Assembly (NCBI GenBank): GCA_012932295.1
Contig: JAAONU010000016.1
Location: 44,733,241-44,797,240 of the forward strand
DNA length: 64,000 nucleotides
Source of the DNA: Cyclina sinensis
Taxonomy: Eukaryota; Mollusca; Bivalvia; Venerida; Veneridae
Direction of reading: 5' to 3'
Of the stretch, positions 23,160 through 33,892 are shown one piece after another. The position numbers were made by a program, and so were the translations under genes. Position 1 is the first letter of the stretch, and every line of letters starts with the position of its first letter. The notes beneath the pieces are model-generated. The model worked only from the letters and a program-made list of their open reading frames with translations, had not been told where the DNA came from and made no database searches.

Positions 23160-24360
23160 AAATAAAAATTAGGAATCAGCGTCCTTGTACTTCTGTTATT
23201 CGACCTGTGTTGTTATTAAGGAAATTGCCCTAAAATCTGCTTTTAATACCTGTCTGACTGAGAACATTTCGTTGATGCGTTGTAAAACTATAGTGACTGG
23301 ATATACAAAAATGACGTCTTATCATAGTATTACACTTAGCTATTCATTCATGACGTAGTTAGAGTTGATAAGCTTATTAAGCAATGAAGTGAATTTTCTT
23401 TCTCAAATATGTTTAATAAGGCATGATATTATAGACTAACAAGGAAGAGAATTCCTAATAAAATTTAATTCTCGGAAGAACATGCTTAACACCTAAACAT
23501 TTCTGACGTAATTCAAGGTTTTATCTTGGATTGAAACTAACGACTCTCAATCACGTACCAAGCACACTTCGTACTTTAGAAGCCTTCAGACACGACGTCA
23601 TTAAAATAAGGAAATGTTTAAGACGGAGGTAAAATCTTTTAAAGTGTATAAGGAAAGTTGAGGAGCTGATACTGTAATAAAGAATTTATCTGAGTGTTAA
23701 TTGTTCTAAATTCTCATTTTTAAATGCATTAAAGAGGCTGTGCTCCAGATGACAAAAAAAGAAAGTTTTCTTGCATTATAAATTTCTTGTAATATTTATG
23801 ACTAATGCTTAAAAAATAACTTACTGACAAAAAATAAGTCAAATAATTACATTATAAATTGATGTTTTTCTCTTTCAAAGTGCTATACCGTAACGCGACG
23901 GTATAACTATATCGTATAAGATTTAAAGTAAATATTTGTAATATCACATGCGGCGATGGTGGTGACAGTAAAAGCGTTGGAAATATTTTGTTAACATGAG
24001 GGTCCAGAGTTTAAATTAGGCTGGAGCGAAAATATTTTTTTATTCTATTTTGACTTTTATAATCAGTTTTGAAGTAAAATATTATGTTGTTATAATCTCA
24101 CGGCATCTAAATATATAATTTATTAAAAAAAATTGTTTATGTCAAATCTGGAGTACAGCCTCTTTAAATAAAGGTATAACAAGGTTTTCAATTATCATTA
24201 TAATTAAGATAAAATGGAGAAGGAACGCCTAGAAACAACGACGGACCGATTGTCTCTGAATCCACAATTAAATGATCTTTTGGGCTGGCTATATGCCGCA
24301 AACTTAGGTCAGACTGTGATTTTTTTTTGGGGGGAAAGTTTACATATTTTTAATGGTGCC
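23160..24360. repeat. Tandem duplication, copy 1 (interrupted by a MITE)
   Basis: This segment matches 24400-25160 in the same orientation. Examples: 'atcatagtattacact', 'atcagcttatcaacaatgaag' versus 'ataagcttattaagcaatga', 'tagactaacaagg', 'gacgtcattaaaataaggaa', 'gaccgattgtctctgaatcc'. The spacing is about 1.25 kb and divergence is moderate, with indels. Copy 1 carries an extra TTAA-flanked element at 23733-24163. Confidence 0.75.
23733..24163. mobile_element. TTAA-flanked MITE (piggyBac-like), 431 bp
   Basis: The ends are inverted repeats: AGAGGCTGTGCTCCAGAT on the left, and ATCTGGAGTACAGCCTCT on the right, with one mismatch and further pairing through 'gaca'/'tgtc'. Both ends abut TTAA (23729-23732 and 24164-24167), the target duplication expected for piggyBac-type transposition. 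The second tandem copy has uninterrupted 'cttaaatgcaaccgg' at the equivalent place (about 24989-25003), an approximate empty site. The interior has no coding capacity and contains a small inverted repeat, ataccgt/acggtat, near 23884-23903. Confidence 0.85.
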
Positions 24361-24399
24361 CACCTAGAGAAGTTTAGATTCTTGCATTAATACCAACTG

Positions 24400-25160
24400 T
24401 CATTACCTAGACATCAACGTTCTTGTACCATCGTTATTCGACCCAAAACTGTCATAAAATCTTCTTTAATACCTGTTTGCTGCAGGACAGTTTGCTCGTG
24501 AAGTGCAACAGTGTATGACTGAATATACATCAAGAAGGCGTAATCATAGTATTACACTGATTCATCATTTCATTAGATTAATAAGAGAAGATCAGCTTAT
24601 CAACAATGAAGTGAGTTTCCTATCTCATATACGTTCAATTAGGCATGACATTATATAATTTATTTCAAATATAGACTAACAAGGCTTCAAATATAGACTA
24701 ACAAATTATAGGAATCTCAAATAAACTTCTCGGAAGTACACGTTCAACAACTGAACATTTCTTACGTAGTTCAAGGTGATATCTTGAATGAGAGCAACTC
24801 TCAAGAAATTGCCAGGTCTATTTGTACTCTAAAAGCTTTCAGACATGACGTCATTAAAATAAGGAAATGTTTAATATGGACGTTAAAACTTCTGTAAAAA
24901 GTAAAAGGGAACGTTGTGAAGCTGATACTGTAATAGACATTTGTCTCAGCGTTAATGTGGTGGATTTGCTAGTTCAAAATTCTCAAACTTAAATGCAACC
25001 GGTCTGACGACACATTTAGAACAACAACTGACCGATTGTCTCTAAATCCACACTAAATGACCTTGTTAACTAACTACATACCGCAAACATAGTTCAGACT
25101 ATGAGTGTTGTTGTTTTTTTATTGAAAGTTTAAATGTCTTTCATGCTGGTTGCCTAGAGG
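24400..25160. repeat. Tandem duplication, copy 2 (lacks the MITE)
   Basis: Counterpart of 23160-24360. Within it a short phrase ('atagactaacaa') is itself repeated near 24670-24705. It lacks the TTAA element, as expected if that inserted after the duplication. No coding content was recognised in either copy. Confidence 0.7.
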
Positions 25161-26240
25161 AACTTGAGTTCTTGTATTCATGTCTTATGTCATTTTATAG
25201 AATGCATTTAATTATTCACGCTAAAAGAACTATGCTTTCGAGTTCATATAATAGTTATTCGCTTAAACGTCTGATTCCTTGAAATGTCACGTCACAAGAG
25301 AGAACACCAAATGCATCATCTGTTTTACTGAGAATTCTACAGATTCACATATTTATGTACATTTTTTAGAAAAATTAAATTTTTGTCGGTCAGTAATGTC
25401 TATGTAATCGTCTATGTAATGTCTTCAACGATATATGGTTGTTTTTTTATGCACCATCGATCCATCTGTGAGTCAGTCGCCAATTTATAGACATTGTAAG
25501 AGACAGTGTGAAGGACCGTGTGTAAGGTCTGCGAGAGCTCCAAGAAAGTGAAATTCTCGGACAGTATATCTAACGAGTTGTTTAGAAAAGAAAGTGAATG
25601 AGTTCCATCAGGTTTTGCAACACTTAATGGTCATATGTTTTAATATTATTATTAGCAATTTAGGCTACATTAAGAAACTAAAATAATTCTTTTTCAATCC
25701 TAAATAAAAGATCTGTTTCGACCTGAAAATGATACAATTCAACTTTTAATGCTTAAAGCAACAACTTTAGTCATTTTATTTCAACTCAGTCTGATAGGTA
25801 AGATTTGATCTGAATTATTCATAAGAAGAAAAAACAAGACGTTTTAGAATGCATGGAACTTCAAGCTGTCGTTTTTGTATTTGATATGTTTAAAGCTGAA
25901 AGTATTGGAGACAAAATATAACGCTTAATTTAGAAATTTATCATTGGTTTCTGTCAAAATTTTTATTTTATAAAAGAAAGTAAATTGTAAACACCTTCTT
26001 GTCTATGAGCGCTTGCTTGATAAATAATAGAATCAAGGAATGCTGGTCTTTTTTATTTTAATTGCAGATAAGTGTATCATTTCTACATTTTAATAAAAAC
26101 CAAATTCTCTGAAAATTCTATGAACCATCACGTTTCTAAAAATGTTAAGGCTTCCATATCATGAAAGTCTCTTTTTTCAATGTCTGCGTCAAATTCACCA
26201 CGAAACAGGCCATTAGATACAAACTACATGTGAATAATGT
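25161..26240. other. Intergenic DNA, nothing recognised
   Basis: AT-rich sequence without a convincing open frame or repeat end. Confidence 0.5.
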
Positions 26241-26374
26241 GCTAGTAGATTTATACGGTATCTGTTGTTCGCAGTCACTTGTTGAGATCTTAGTAATGCA
26301 GTAATGTGATAGCAGATTTATACGGTATCTGTTGTTCGCAGTCACTAGTTGAAGTCTTAGTAATTCAGAAAAAA
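26241..26374. repeat. 67-bp tandem duplication
   Basis: Bases 26241-26307 and 26308-26374 are near-identical and share 'agatttatacggtatctg' and 'ttgttcgcagtcact'. The surrounding 26270-26480 also resembles parts of block U (18430-18540 and 35820-35950: 'gatcttagtaatgcagtaa', 'ggaggcaatttcctttg'), so it sits in a fragment of that block. Confidence 0.8.
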
Positions 26375-27277
26375 AGAAATAGCTTTGGAATTGCTACGTG
26401 TAGATGAATAGCTTATGTTATGTAGACAGATAATGCACTGAAGGTTGCTGGAGGCAATTTCCTTTGCAATGATGATGACTATATTTCTGTGATATTTACT
26501 ACGTATAAAAGCAATACATGTGCATACATTATTGGTGTTTCCTTTAAATTCACCTACACAATTTTCACAAACAATTTAGTGCCATTTCATGACAATGCGC
26601 AAAAAATATTTTGATATACAGACGGTATATTTTAACAGGGTGTGAGGGCCAGGATCGTTTTTGTTGATGGTATATTTACTGATCACTTGAGAGGTGGGCC
26701 TTAGTTTAGCTCAACAGAAAACACAACCAATAAGAATGGTCAGCTCCCTAATATGAACACACTTTTATATTACTCATTGTAATAATTATACAGTACGCTT
26801 ACTTTCTGAAATACATGTATATTTGTTCATGTATACACGTCACCGCATTACACATATGCCACATTCATTTATGACGTCATATTTTATATGACAAAGAGAT
26901 ATAAAATAGAAGGGATTAACTCGGATATGCAGTTTGATTTTTGAAGAGCCATAGCGACATTTTAAATACAGTTATTTCAGATTTGATTTTATGAAACCAC
27001 TGACTTAATATTCAGCGTCCATTTTGGTAGACACATTAATAACTATGCCAGTTGTAATGTATTTCAATTTCAGCTGAGGTGATATATAGACAAAACGCTT
27101 TAAGTTAACTCTTTGTCCAGTTAATAAGACATAAGTAGACATTGAATGTAAAACTAATTTAACAAGAATTCTTGTTTTATTTAACTTTCAAAATCTCTAA
27201 ATTTCTATATGTCGCCAAAATCAGAAAAGCATTCATTTATCTGTCCATACGTTGACATTTTCCCAACGTCTAAACTT
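26375..27277. other. Intergenic DNA with a block U fragment at its left edge
   Basis: Apart from the block U similarity up to about 26480, no gene or repeat end is seen. Confidence 0.5.
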
Positions 27278-27389
27278 ACGTTTAAAATACAATGGAATGA
27301 CAAAGTTGATTTGAGAATAAGTTTTCTAGATCAATAAAAATATGAAATATTCTCAAATCAACTTTGTCATTCCATTGAATTTTAAACGT
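27278..27389. repeat. Near-perfect 42-bp inverted repeat with 28-nt loop
   Basis: The arm 27278-27319 (acgtttaaaatacaatgg... through ttgagaata) pairs with 27348-27389 with a single mismatch (a/t at the eleventh position) and no bulge. If transcribed, either strand would fold into a 112-nt hairpin. The pairing is more perfect than most conserved animal microRNA precursors, so a recent inverted duplication, a miniature palindromic element or an endogenous siRNA source is as likely as a microRNA gene. No other copy of the arms was noticed in the window. Confidence 0.9.
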
Positions 27390-28073
27390 ATTTGAGTCCT
27401 AAGACACACCTTTCCTCTAATTTTATTGCAGGCGATCAAGGAAGGTCGTCAATTCAACAAAACTTCTGTAACAATGATTAACTTAACCCAAGTCTTATAT
27501 GGCACGCCTATGTGAAATTGAACGAACGCATCTCAAAGCAGAGACTGATTTGGATAAACAGTTTTGAGTTATGAATTATCAATGTAAGTGCGTTTATAAC
27601 TGTATGCTTCTTTGTGTCTTTGTATCTTGGTTATATTTCACTATGGTTTATGTTCATTGACCAAAGGCAGTTGTATTTGCCAATTTGCAAAATAAAACTG
27701 AAGCTGTTTCAACTTAACAATAAGTTCCTGATCAAAATATTTTTCAGATAGGCACGTATATCAACTAACATCACGTACGATTTTCGTAGATTCCAAATGA
27801 ATGAACGGCAGCGCCTTGTAAAATCAGAATCATTTCTTCTAAGTGAAAAAAACTCTTTGTAGTGGGTGCATGTGTCTGTGTTTATAATGTGTTTTCTATC
27901 TTTTTGTAAGAGCAATGATTTTGTCTCCATACGCTTGTTTTTTAAAAAGATGTTACAATTGTATAAAAGAACGACTCTGTTTTCTACTTTTTAAGACTGA
28001 GGCAGTTTTGTAAGCATAAACATTTGTAGCACAAAAAAGCAACAACATGAAAATAAAAAAAATAAAAACAAGA
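27390..28073. other. Intergenic DNA, one weak minus-strand open frame
   Basis: A 73-codon ATG-initiated frame lies on the minus strand at 27709-27930, with mixed composition but no recognisable domain. Nothing else was seen. Confidence 0.4.
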
Positions 28074-28745
28074 AATGTGTCACAGACACGAATGCCCCGA
28101 AACATTGCGATGGTCATAGTTATGTAGCTTACAACTTGATGTTACCTTTATCATTTGTGCCAAATTTGTTTGCAGTGTGTGAACTAAACAAAGTACGCAT
28201 TCGTTCAGGGGTAAGACTATTACCCATAGGTCAGCACGTCTTTGACAGAACAAGTGTTTTAAAATAGTTTGTATTTACTTTTAAACCTTTTGGATTTTTA
28301 TGCTCAAGTTGAACACCATAGGCGAAAAGTAGTTCAATTTCAAAATTGTATGAGTTGCACACAGAAGCAATATTAGCATTAATCAAAGGGCAATAACTAA
28401 AACAAAAATGATCAAATCACAAAAGCCGGAGACAGACGCTGCGGCACTATATAATGATCATTTTGTTAAAGTTTAGTGAAAATCGCATGGAAAATGTAGG
28501 AGTTGTGTACACAAGAAATATTAAGTGAAATTAAATAAAGGCCAATAACTCCGCCAAAAAGCAACCTCGAATCTCGCATAAGCCAAAAAATAAAGACTGC
28601 GGCACTTCAAAAAGATCATTGTTGGAAAGTTTGGTGAAAATCAAATGAGAATTGTAGGAGGACTTGCGCACAGACGGGACGGACAGGCGGACGGATAGAC
28701 AAACAGACGGAATATCTGACGGACAGTGCAACTATTATATGCCAA
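28074..28745 (+). mobile_element. Hairpin-ended repeat, family D
   Basis: It begins with 'gaaatgtgtcacagacacga' (GTGTC-ACA-GACAC hairpin) and continues with reiterated segments around 'gggcaataactaaaac' / 'ggccaataactccgcc' and 'aaagtttggtgaaaatc' / 'aaagtttagtgaaaatc'. It ends in a GACGGACAGGCGGACGG-type run (about 28675-28725) and 'cagtgcaactattatatgcc'. The layout parallels the other hairpin-ended bivalve repeats, but with only two or three cores. It is non-coding. Confidence 0.7.
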
Positions 28746-29313
28746 CCTCTCATGCTTAAAATACTTTCTGTATTAAATAATATTAAAAAAGATCAACTTG
28801 ATACATCTCATGTGACTGTCTGCCCGTAATAAGTGTAGTCGGTTTCTCGTAACAGAATACCAAGCAAATTCATTTCCCTTTCTTTCTTGAAATTGTGAAC
28901 AAATTTTGAAAAAATGAGGAGAAACTAGAGCATGTCAGTAACAAGATCTGAATAAATCCCTAGTTAATCTTAGAAGAAATCATTTGGTAGAAGAATTTAA
29001 ATCTGAAGAAAACATAATCCCCTGGGTATTTCTCTTTCCTTATTAGTATTATTGAGGGATTACTAAATTAATCTAGTGTTATTGTTTTGTTTCTATAATT
29101 ACTTAAAGGGCAGATAAATTTGTAGACACTTAAGTAGTATCATTCTGTGGTAATTTTTATTGTTAAAGATAAAAGGAAACTGTCAAATGTCTCAGGTTCT
29201 CATTTTCGTTAATTGTTTGTTGTGTCTTTTTTAACTGAACACTTCATTATACGAAATTAAACAAAACAATTTCTCACTTGATTAGATCTGAAAAAAAATC
29301 AACAACAACAAAA
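28746..29313. other. Intergenic DNA with a fragment of the 16.6-kb repeat
   Basis: No gene was seen. 'tctcattttcgttaattg' then 'tttgttgtgtcttttttaac' near 29195-29240 matches the interior of the interspersed repeat at 16555-16850. Confidence 0.5.
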
Positions 29314-30704
29314 ACAAGAGGGCCATGATGGCCCTGTATCGCTCACCTGAGTATGACTGCTTTTTACAAAGTTGCTATGGACCTGGTTAATTGACCACAG
29401 ATGACCCATACTCGAACTTGACCTAGAAATTATTGAAACAATCTCTCTGACAAATTTCAAGGTTATTTGTACTGAAAATGTTACCTCTAGAGTGTTAACA
29501 AGGTTTTTCCATATTTGGGCTCTATGACCTAGTTTTTTAACCTAGATGTCCCATATTCGAACTTGAGTTAGAAATTATCGAAACAATCTCTCTGACAAAT
29601 TTCCAGGATATTTGGACTGAAAAAGTAGCCTCTGGAGTATTAACAAGGTTTTTCGATATTTCGGCTTTGTGACCTAGTTTTTGATCCAAGATAACCTATA
29701 TCCAAATTTGAGCTACAAATTATCAAAGAAACCTTTCTGACAAATTTCCAGGACATTTGGACTGAAAATGTAGCCTCTAGAGTGTTTACAAAGTTTTTCG
29801 ATATTTTGGCTCTGTGACCTAGTTTTTGACTCTAGATGACACATATTCGAACTTCAGCTAGAAACCATAGAATTAAGCTTTCTGACAAATTTCCAGGTTA
29901 TTTGGAATTAAAATGTTACCTCTAGAGTGTTAACAATGTTTTTCCATATTTGGGCTCTGCGACCTAGTTTGTGACCCAAGATGACCCATACTCCAATTTG
30001 AGCTAGAAACCATCAAAAATCCTGTCTAACAAATTTCAAGGATATTTGGACTGAAAATGTAACCTCTGGAGTGTTGAAAAGGTTTTTACATATTTCGGCC
30101 ATGTGACCTAGTTTTTGAACCCAGATGATCCATATCCAAAATTATGCTAGAAATCATTAAAACAACCTTTCTGACAAATTTCAAGGACATTTGGACTGAG
30201 AATGTTACCTCTAGAGCATTAACAAGGTTTTTCTACTTTCAGGCTCTGTGACCTAGATTTTTACCTCAGATAACCTATATTCAAAACTGAGCTAGAAATC
30301 ATTGAAACAATCTTTCTGACAAATTTTCAGGTTATTTGGACTGAAAATGTTACCTTTAGAATGTTAACAAGGTTTTTCCATATTTGGGCTATGTGACCAA
30401 GTTTTTGACCCCAAATGACCCATATTCGAACCTGACCTAGAAATCCTCAAGGCAACCTTTCTGACAAATTTCCAGTTTATTTGGGTGAAAATAAATCTAG
30501 AGTGTTAACAAGATTTTTCTATTTTTTGGGCTCTGTGACCTAGTTTTTGAACCCAGATTGCCCATATTTGAACTAGTGCTAGAAATCTTAAAAGCAACCT
30601 TTCTGACAAATTTCCAGATTTTCATTGTGGAGGGACGGACGGACGACGGATTAAAGGTGATCACAAAAGCTCACTCTGTCACTATGTGACAGGTGAGCTA
30701 AAAA
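29314..30704 (-). mobile_element. Hairpin-ended tandem-core repeat, family A copy 3 (reverse)
   Basis: Reverse-complement orientation of the 13290-14970 element. It begins acaagagggccatgatggcc, runs through eight or nine cores of about 143-146 bp ('ctctagagtgttaacaagg', 'gacctagtttttgacc', 'tctgacaaatttccagg'), and ends with a GGACGGACGACGG run (about 30633-30648) and a terminal hairpin (agctcactctgtcac with gtgacaggtgagct, about 30669-30701). No coding capacity. Confidence 0.85.
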
Positions 30705-30809
30705 CAGTATTTGTTTTTCCCTTATAACCTTATGTGATTACTTTTGGCAGACCTCATATTTCTAGGTTTTTTCTCATACTTTACTTAAGAATGAAATTCC
30801 CGAAGATCC

Positions 30810-31690
30810 TTGTTAAGAGAACATGATTAGGAATTTGAAGTTTTTGACAATGAGATTTTTTGTACTATTAGATATTTGTTTTGATAATAAATTGACAAGA
30901 CGATTTGATATGTTTGTGTTTGAAATCATACGTGCTTTGTAAAAGAAAAAAAAACGTACAAAAATGAAAATTACAAGAAATGTTAAAAACAGAAAACTAA
31001 GTGCTTGGCATGAAGTATAATCTAAATAATTTCAGTAATAACCACTGTTTCTGCAAAGTGACAAACTTCCCCTAAGTAGTCACTTTGAACACTTAAACCA
31101 TACTCACAATGGCTTAGAAATCTGAAATTCGGAATAGGAGGCACAGTAGCACTGACATACTGTATTTACCTAATCCATTTTAAATCCTAAATGTTTACAA
31201 CACTTAACTTTATTTAATCTTCCTATAAAATTAGTTTTTTCACGTGTCTCAAGAGATTTATTCAAATCTTGTAATCGAAATAAACCCCATGAATATCGTT
31301 ATCAAAGCAAGTCTTTTAGTTCTACTTCCCCCAGCTGAAACTTTTTATATGTAAAAATATAAGAGTTAAATTGCTGTTGTTCTTCTTTCGTATCGAACAT
31401 TTCTGTATCTCGAACAAAATCAAAACAAGTATTTAGAAAACAAAACCAATTAATGACACAAATCAAATTAATGCAACCACGTTTCAAAATAAACCAAAAC
31501 TGAACGAATCACCCTGTCAGTAAATCGTTCACGAAGACGCTTCTGAATAAACTTTGACTAATGATTTGCATAAGTCGTCGATTTAACTTTGACGGAAATA
31601 TGAGTTGGCGTTCTTCAAATCTAGACGCGCAGTGTGGCTAAACAGCCAATGATCTCTCATTTTTATGCACTGATTAATCAATGGAATTGA
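30810..31690. repeat. Block V fragment (left part of unit)
   Basis: It resembles the left part of block V units. 'agaacatgattaggaatttg' matches 'agaacatgatgtggaatttg' at 45784. 'aagtgcttggcatgaagta' matches 56955 and 62045. 'tctcaagagatttattcaaa' matches 39425, 57220 and 62278 and, in inverted form, 47205-47235. 'acgaagacgcttctga' matches 46965 (inverted), 50848 and 57463. It shows that block V and block U sequences are interleaved: U copy 2 follows directly. Confidence 0.55.
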
Positions 31691-32169
31691 TTCTTTCACA
31701 GCACTACAAACCAAGAGTTAGTGCACGAGGTACATTAAATAAACTGTTACAGTGTTTAATCAGTCGCACTATCAAGATGTAGATGGTCCTTTACAGTAGA
31801 TTGTAGTTTTTGAAAGACAGGCAAATATTTTGGGTTATTTAGCAAGTTAATTTTGTTATAAAAGTTTTAAAAATTTAAATAAACTATTTTATTGTTGTAC
31901 GTTTTTAGGTATTCAACACAGGCGCTTTATAACAGAAACAATAAAAAATGTGTTATGTTTAGCATTTTTGCAATTAGATACAAATAAACATTGTCACTAA
32001 CTTTATAATTTGACTAGTAATAAGAAAATGGATCGTGTTCTTCGTTAAGCTGATTAAGCAGACAGATAATTAACTTGAAACTCTTCTATTTACAAAGTTT
32101 ATCTAAAAATAACATATTGGCGTAAACAACCGTTCTAGACAGACCTATTTCACTCAGTTAACATTTATT

Positions 32170-33036
32170 AACCCCCTGCCGCGTAGCGGGGAAGGGGGTT
32201 ATAGGAATGGCCTCCGTCTGTCCGTCCGTAACATTTTCGTGTCCGCTCCATGACTTTTAAACTCATGAAAATAAATTGGCACAAATGATAACCATTATGA
32301 GATAATGTGCAGAGCGTAAAAACCAGGTCGCTACACCCAAGGCCAGGGTCACACGTTAAGATCATATAAAAATGTCCACTTTTCGTGTCCGCTCCGTTAC
32401 TATTAAACTGCTTGAAGGTATTTAAAATAACTTGGCACAAATGATCATTATGAGACGATGTACAAAGCGAAAAACCAGGTCGCTACCCCCAAGGTCGAAG
32501 TTACACCTAAATGTCATATATAAAAAAAGTCCACATTTTGTGTCTGCTCCACAAAATAAATTTTAAACTTCTTGAAAGTTTTTAAAATAACTTGGCACAA
32601 ATGATCACCATTATGAGGCAATCTGCAGAGCCCAACACCCAGGTCGCTACCCCCAAAGTCAAGGTCACACTTAAAGGTCATATATAAAAAGGTCCACATT
32701 TCGTGTCCGCTCCGTTACTATTAGACTGCTTGAAAATAACGTGGCACAAATGATCATGACAATGTAAACAGAGCAACAACCAGGTCGCTACACCAAGGTC
32801 AAGGTCACATGTAAAAAGTCCACATTATGTTTCTTCTCAATAACGTATTGACTATTGTAATTTTCCATATTTTCAATATCTCATCAGTAGAGAAACTCGC
32901 TATTTCATCTTCATGATTCCATCATTTACAAATGTGAGGTCCAAATGCAGTTGTCCATTTTCCGTAGAAATCATTATTCTTAGACCTCCTCTCTTCACAC
33001 TTGTTATCCATTCCAATATTCTACTGCGGCAGGGGA
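32170..33036 (+). mobile_element. Hairpin-ended tandem-core repeat, family E
   Basis: It opens with a GC-rich hairpin (aaccccctgccgc, gta, gcggggaagggggtt; 32170-32200) and a 'ctgtccgtccgtaac' run, followed by about four cores of about 145-160 bp with 'cgtgtccgctcc', 'acttggcacaaatgatca' and 'accaggtcgctacccccaag'. Near the right limit, gcggcagggg (33026-33035) is the reverse complement of the cccctgccgc in the left hairpin, consistent with an element end. The minus-strand open frames 32168-32440 and 32514-32699 simply translate the repeated core. Confidence 0.75.
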
Positions 33037-33750
33037 TAAAGCTGACCTTCTGACTGCCTTGTTAAAATAAATGTCAGTTTGACGCACTTAACGTTTTCCG
33101 TAACTTCAACTTTGCCATTCAGCAAGGTAACAATATTTTGCGTAACTTTGCCACACAGTAAAGTTAATTTTAAAGGTCACTTTACATAACAAAATGCTAG
33201 TGTATTGAAAAATGTTACAGTGTATCTGTTTGAACAAGCCAGTGCTAACCCCAAGACTTAAGTTATAGAAGCATGCTAGTATTTGCAAAAGAAGAATTCC
33301 TGTTGTGTTATTGAAACGCTTTTGTCCACCTGACCGTTTAATATCTTTTAAACTGAGTAAAATAAGTTGAACCTTTCTGACATGCGGCTGTTAACGAAAT
33401 TTAACATTTGATTGCGGTAACACCTTCACATTAGGCTTGTCATTCAAAAATGTAGAGCAAATCATAATAAAAGAGATAACTTTCGTTTATATAGCGTTAA
33501 TTAAAGTCAAAAGAATACCTGAATCTAGAAATGAAATTGATCAGTATCAACAATTGTAATGCCCTTCCAAAGGGACTTTATTTCGCTATCAAAAAGGTGT
33601 ATGCTACTAGGTTTTAAACTTAGGCTAAGGCGAAAACGTGTAAATGAATGACGCTTGAATTATATGCCTAGGACTTAGTAATCATGAACAAAAGTAGGGA
33701 GTAAACAATTTCATGGACAGGTTTTAACGCTGGACTTTAGTGTAAATATT

Positions 33751-33892
33751 GTTATTGTAGGAATTTAGTGTAAAGAGTGGTATTGTAGGAATTTAGTGTA
33801 AAGAGTGGTATTGTAGGAATTTAGTGTAAAGAGTGGTATTGTAGGAATTTAGTGTAAAGAGTGTTATTGTAGAAATTCATTTTAAATATTAT
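33751..33892. repeat. 28-bp minisatellite, four to five exact-phase units
   Basis: 'tattgtaggaatttagtg' followed by 'taaagagtgg' recurs with starts at 33753, 33781, 33809, 33837 and 33865. Three units are essentially identical and the outer ones degenerate. The corresponding place in block U copy 1 (about 12545-12640) shows decayed versions ('taggaatacattgtaaacag', 'taggaatttgttgtgaacag'), so the array seed predates the duplication and was re-homogenised or expanded in copy 2. Confidence 0.9.

Noticed and set aside
32168..32699. Two minus-strand frames with a shared peptide pattern suggesting a repeat protein
   Set aside because: The pattern is the translation of the tandem cores of the family E element. 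The period is not consistently a multiple of three.
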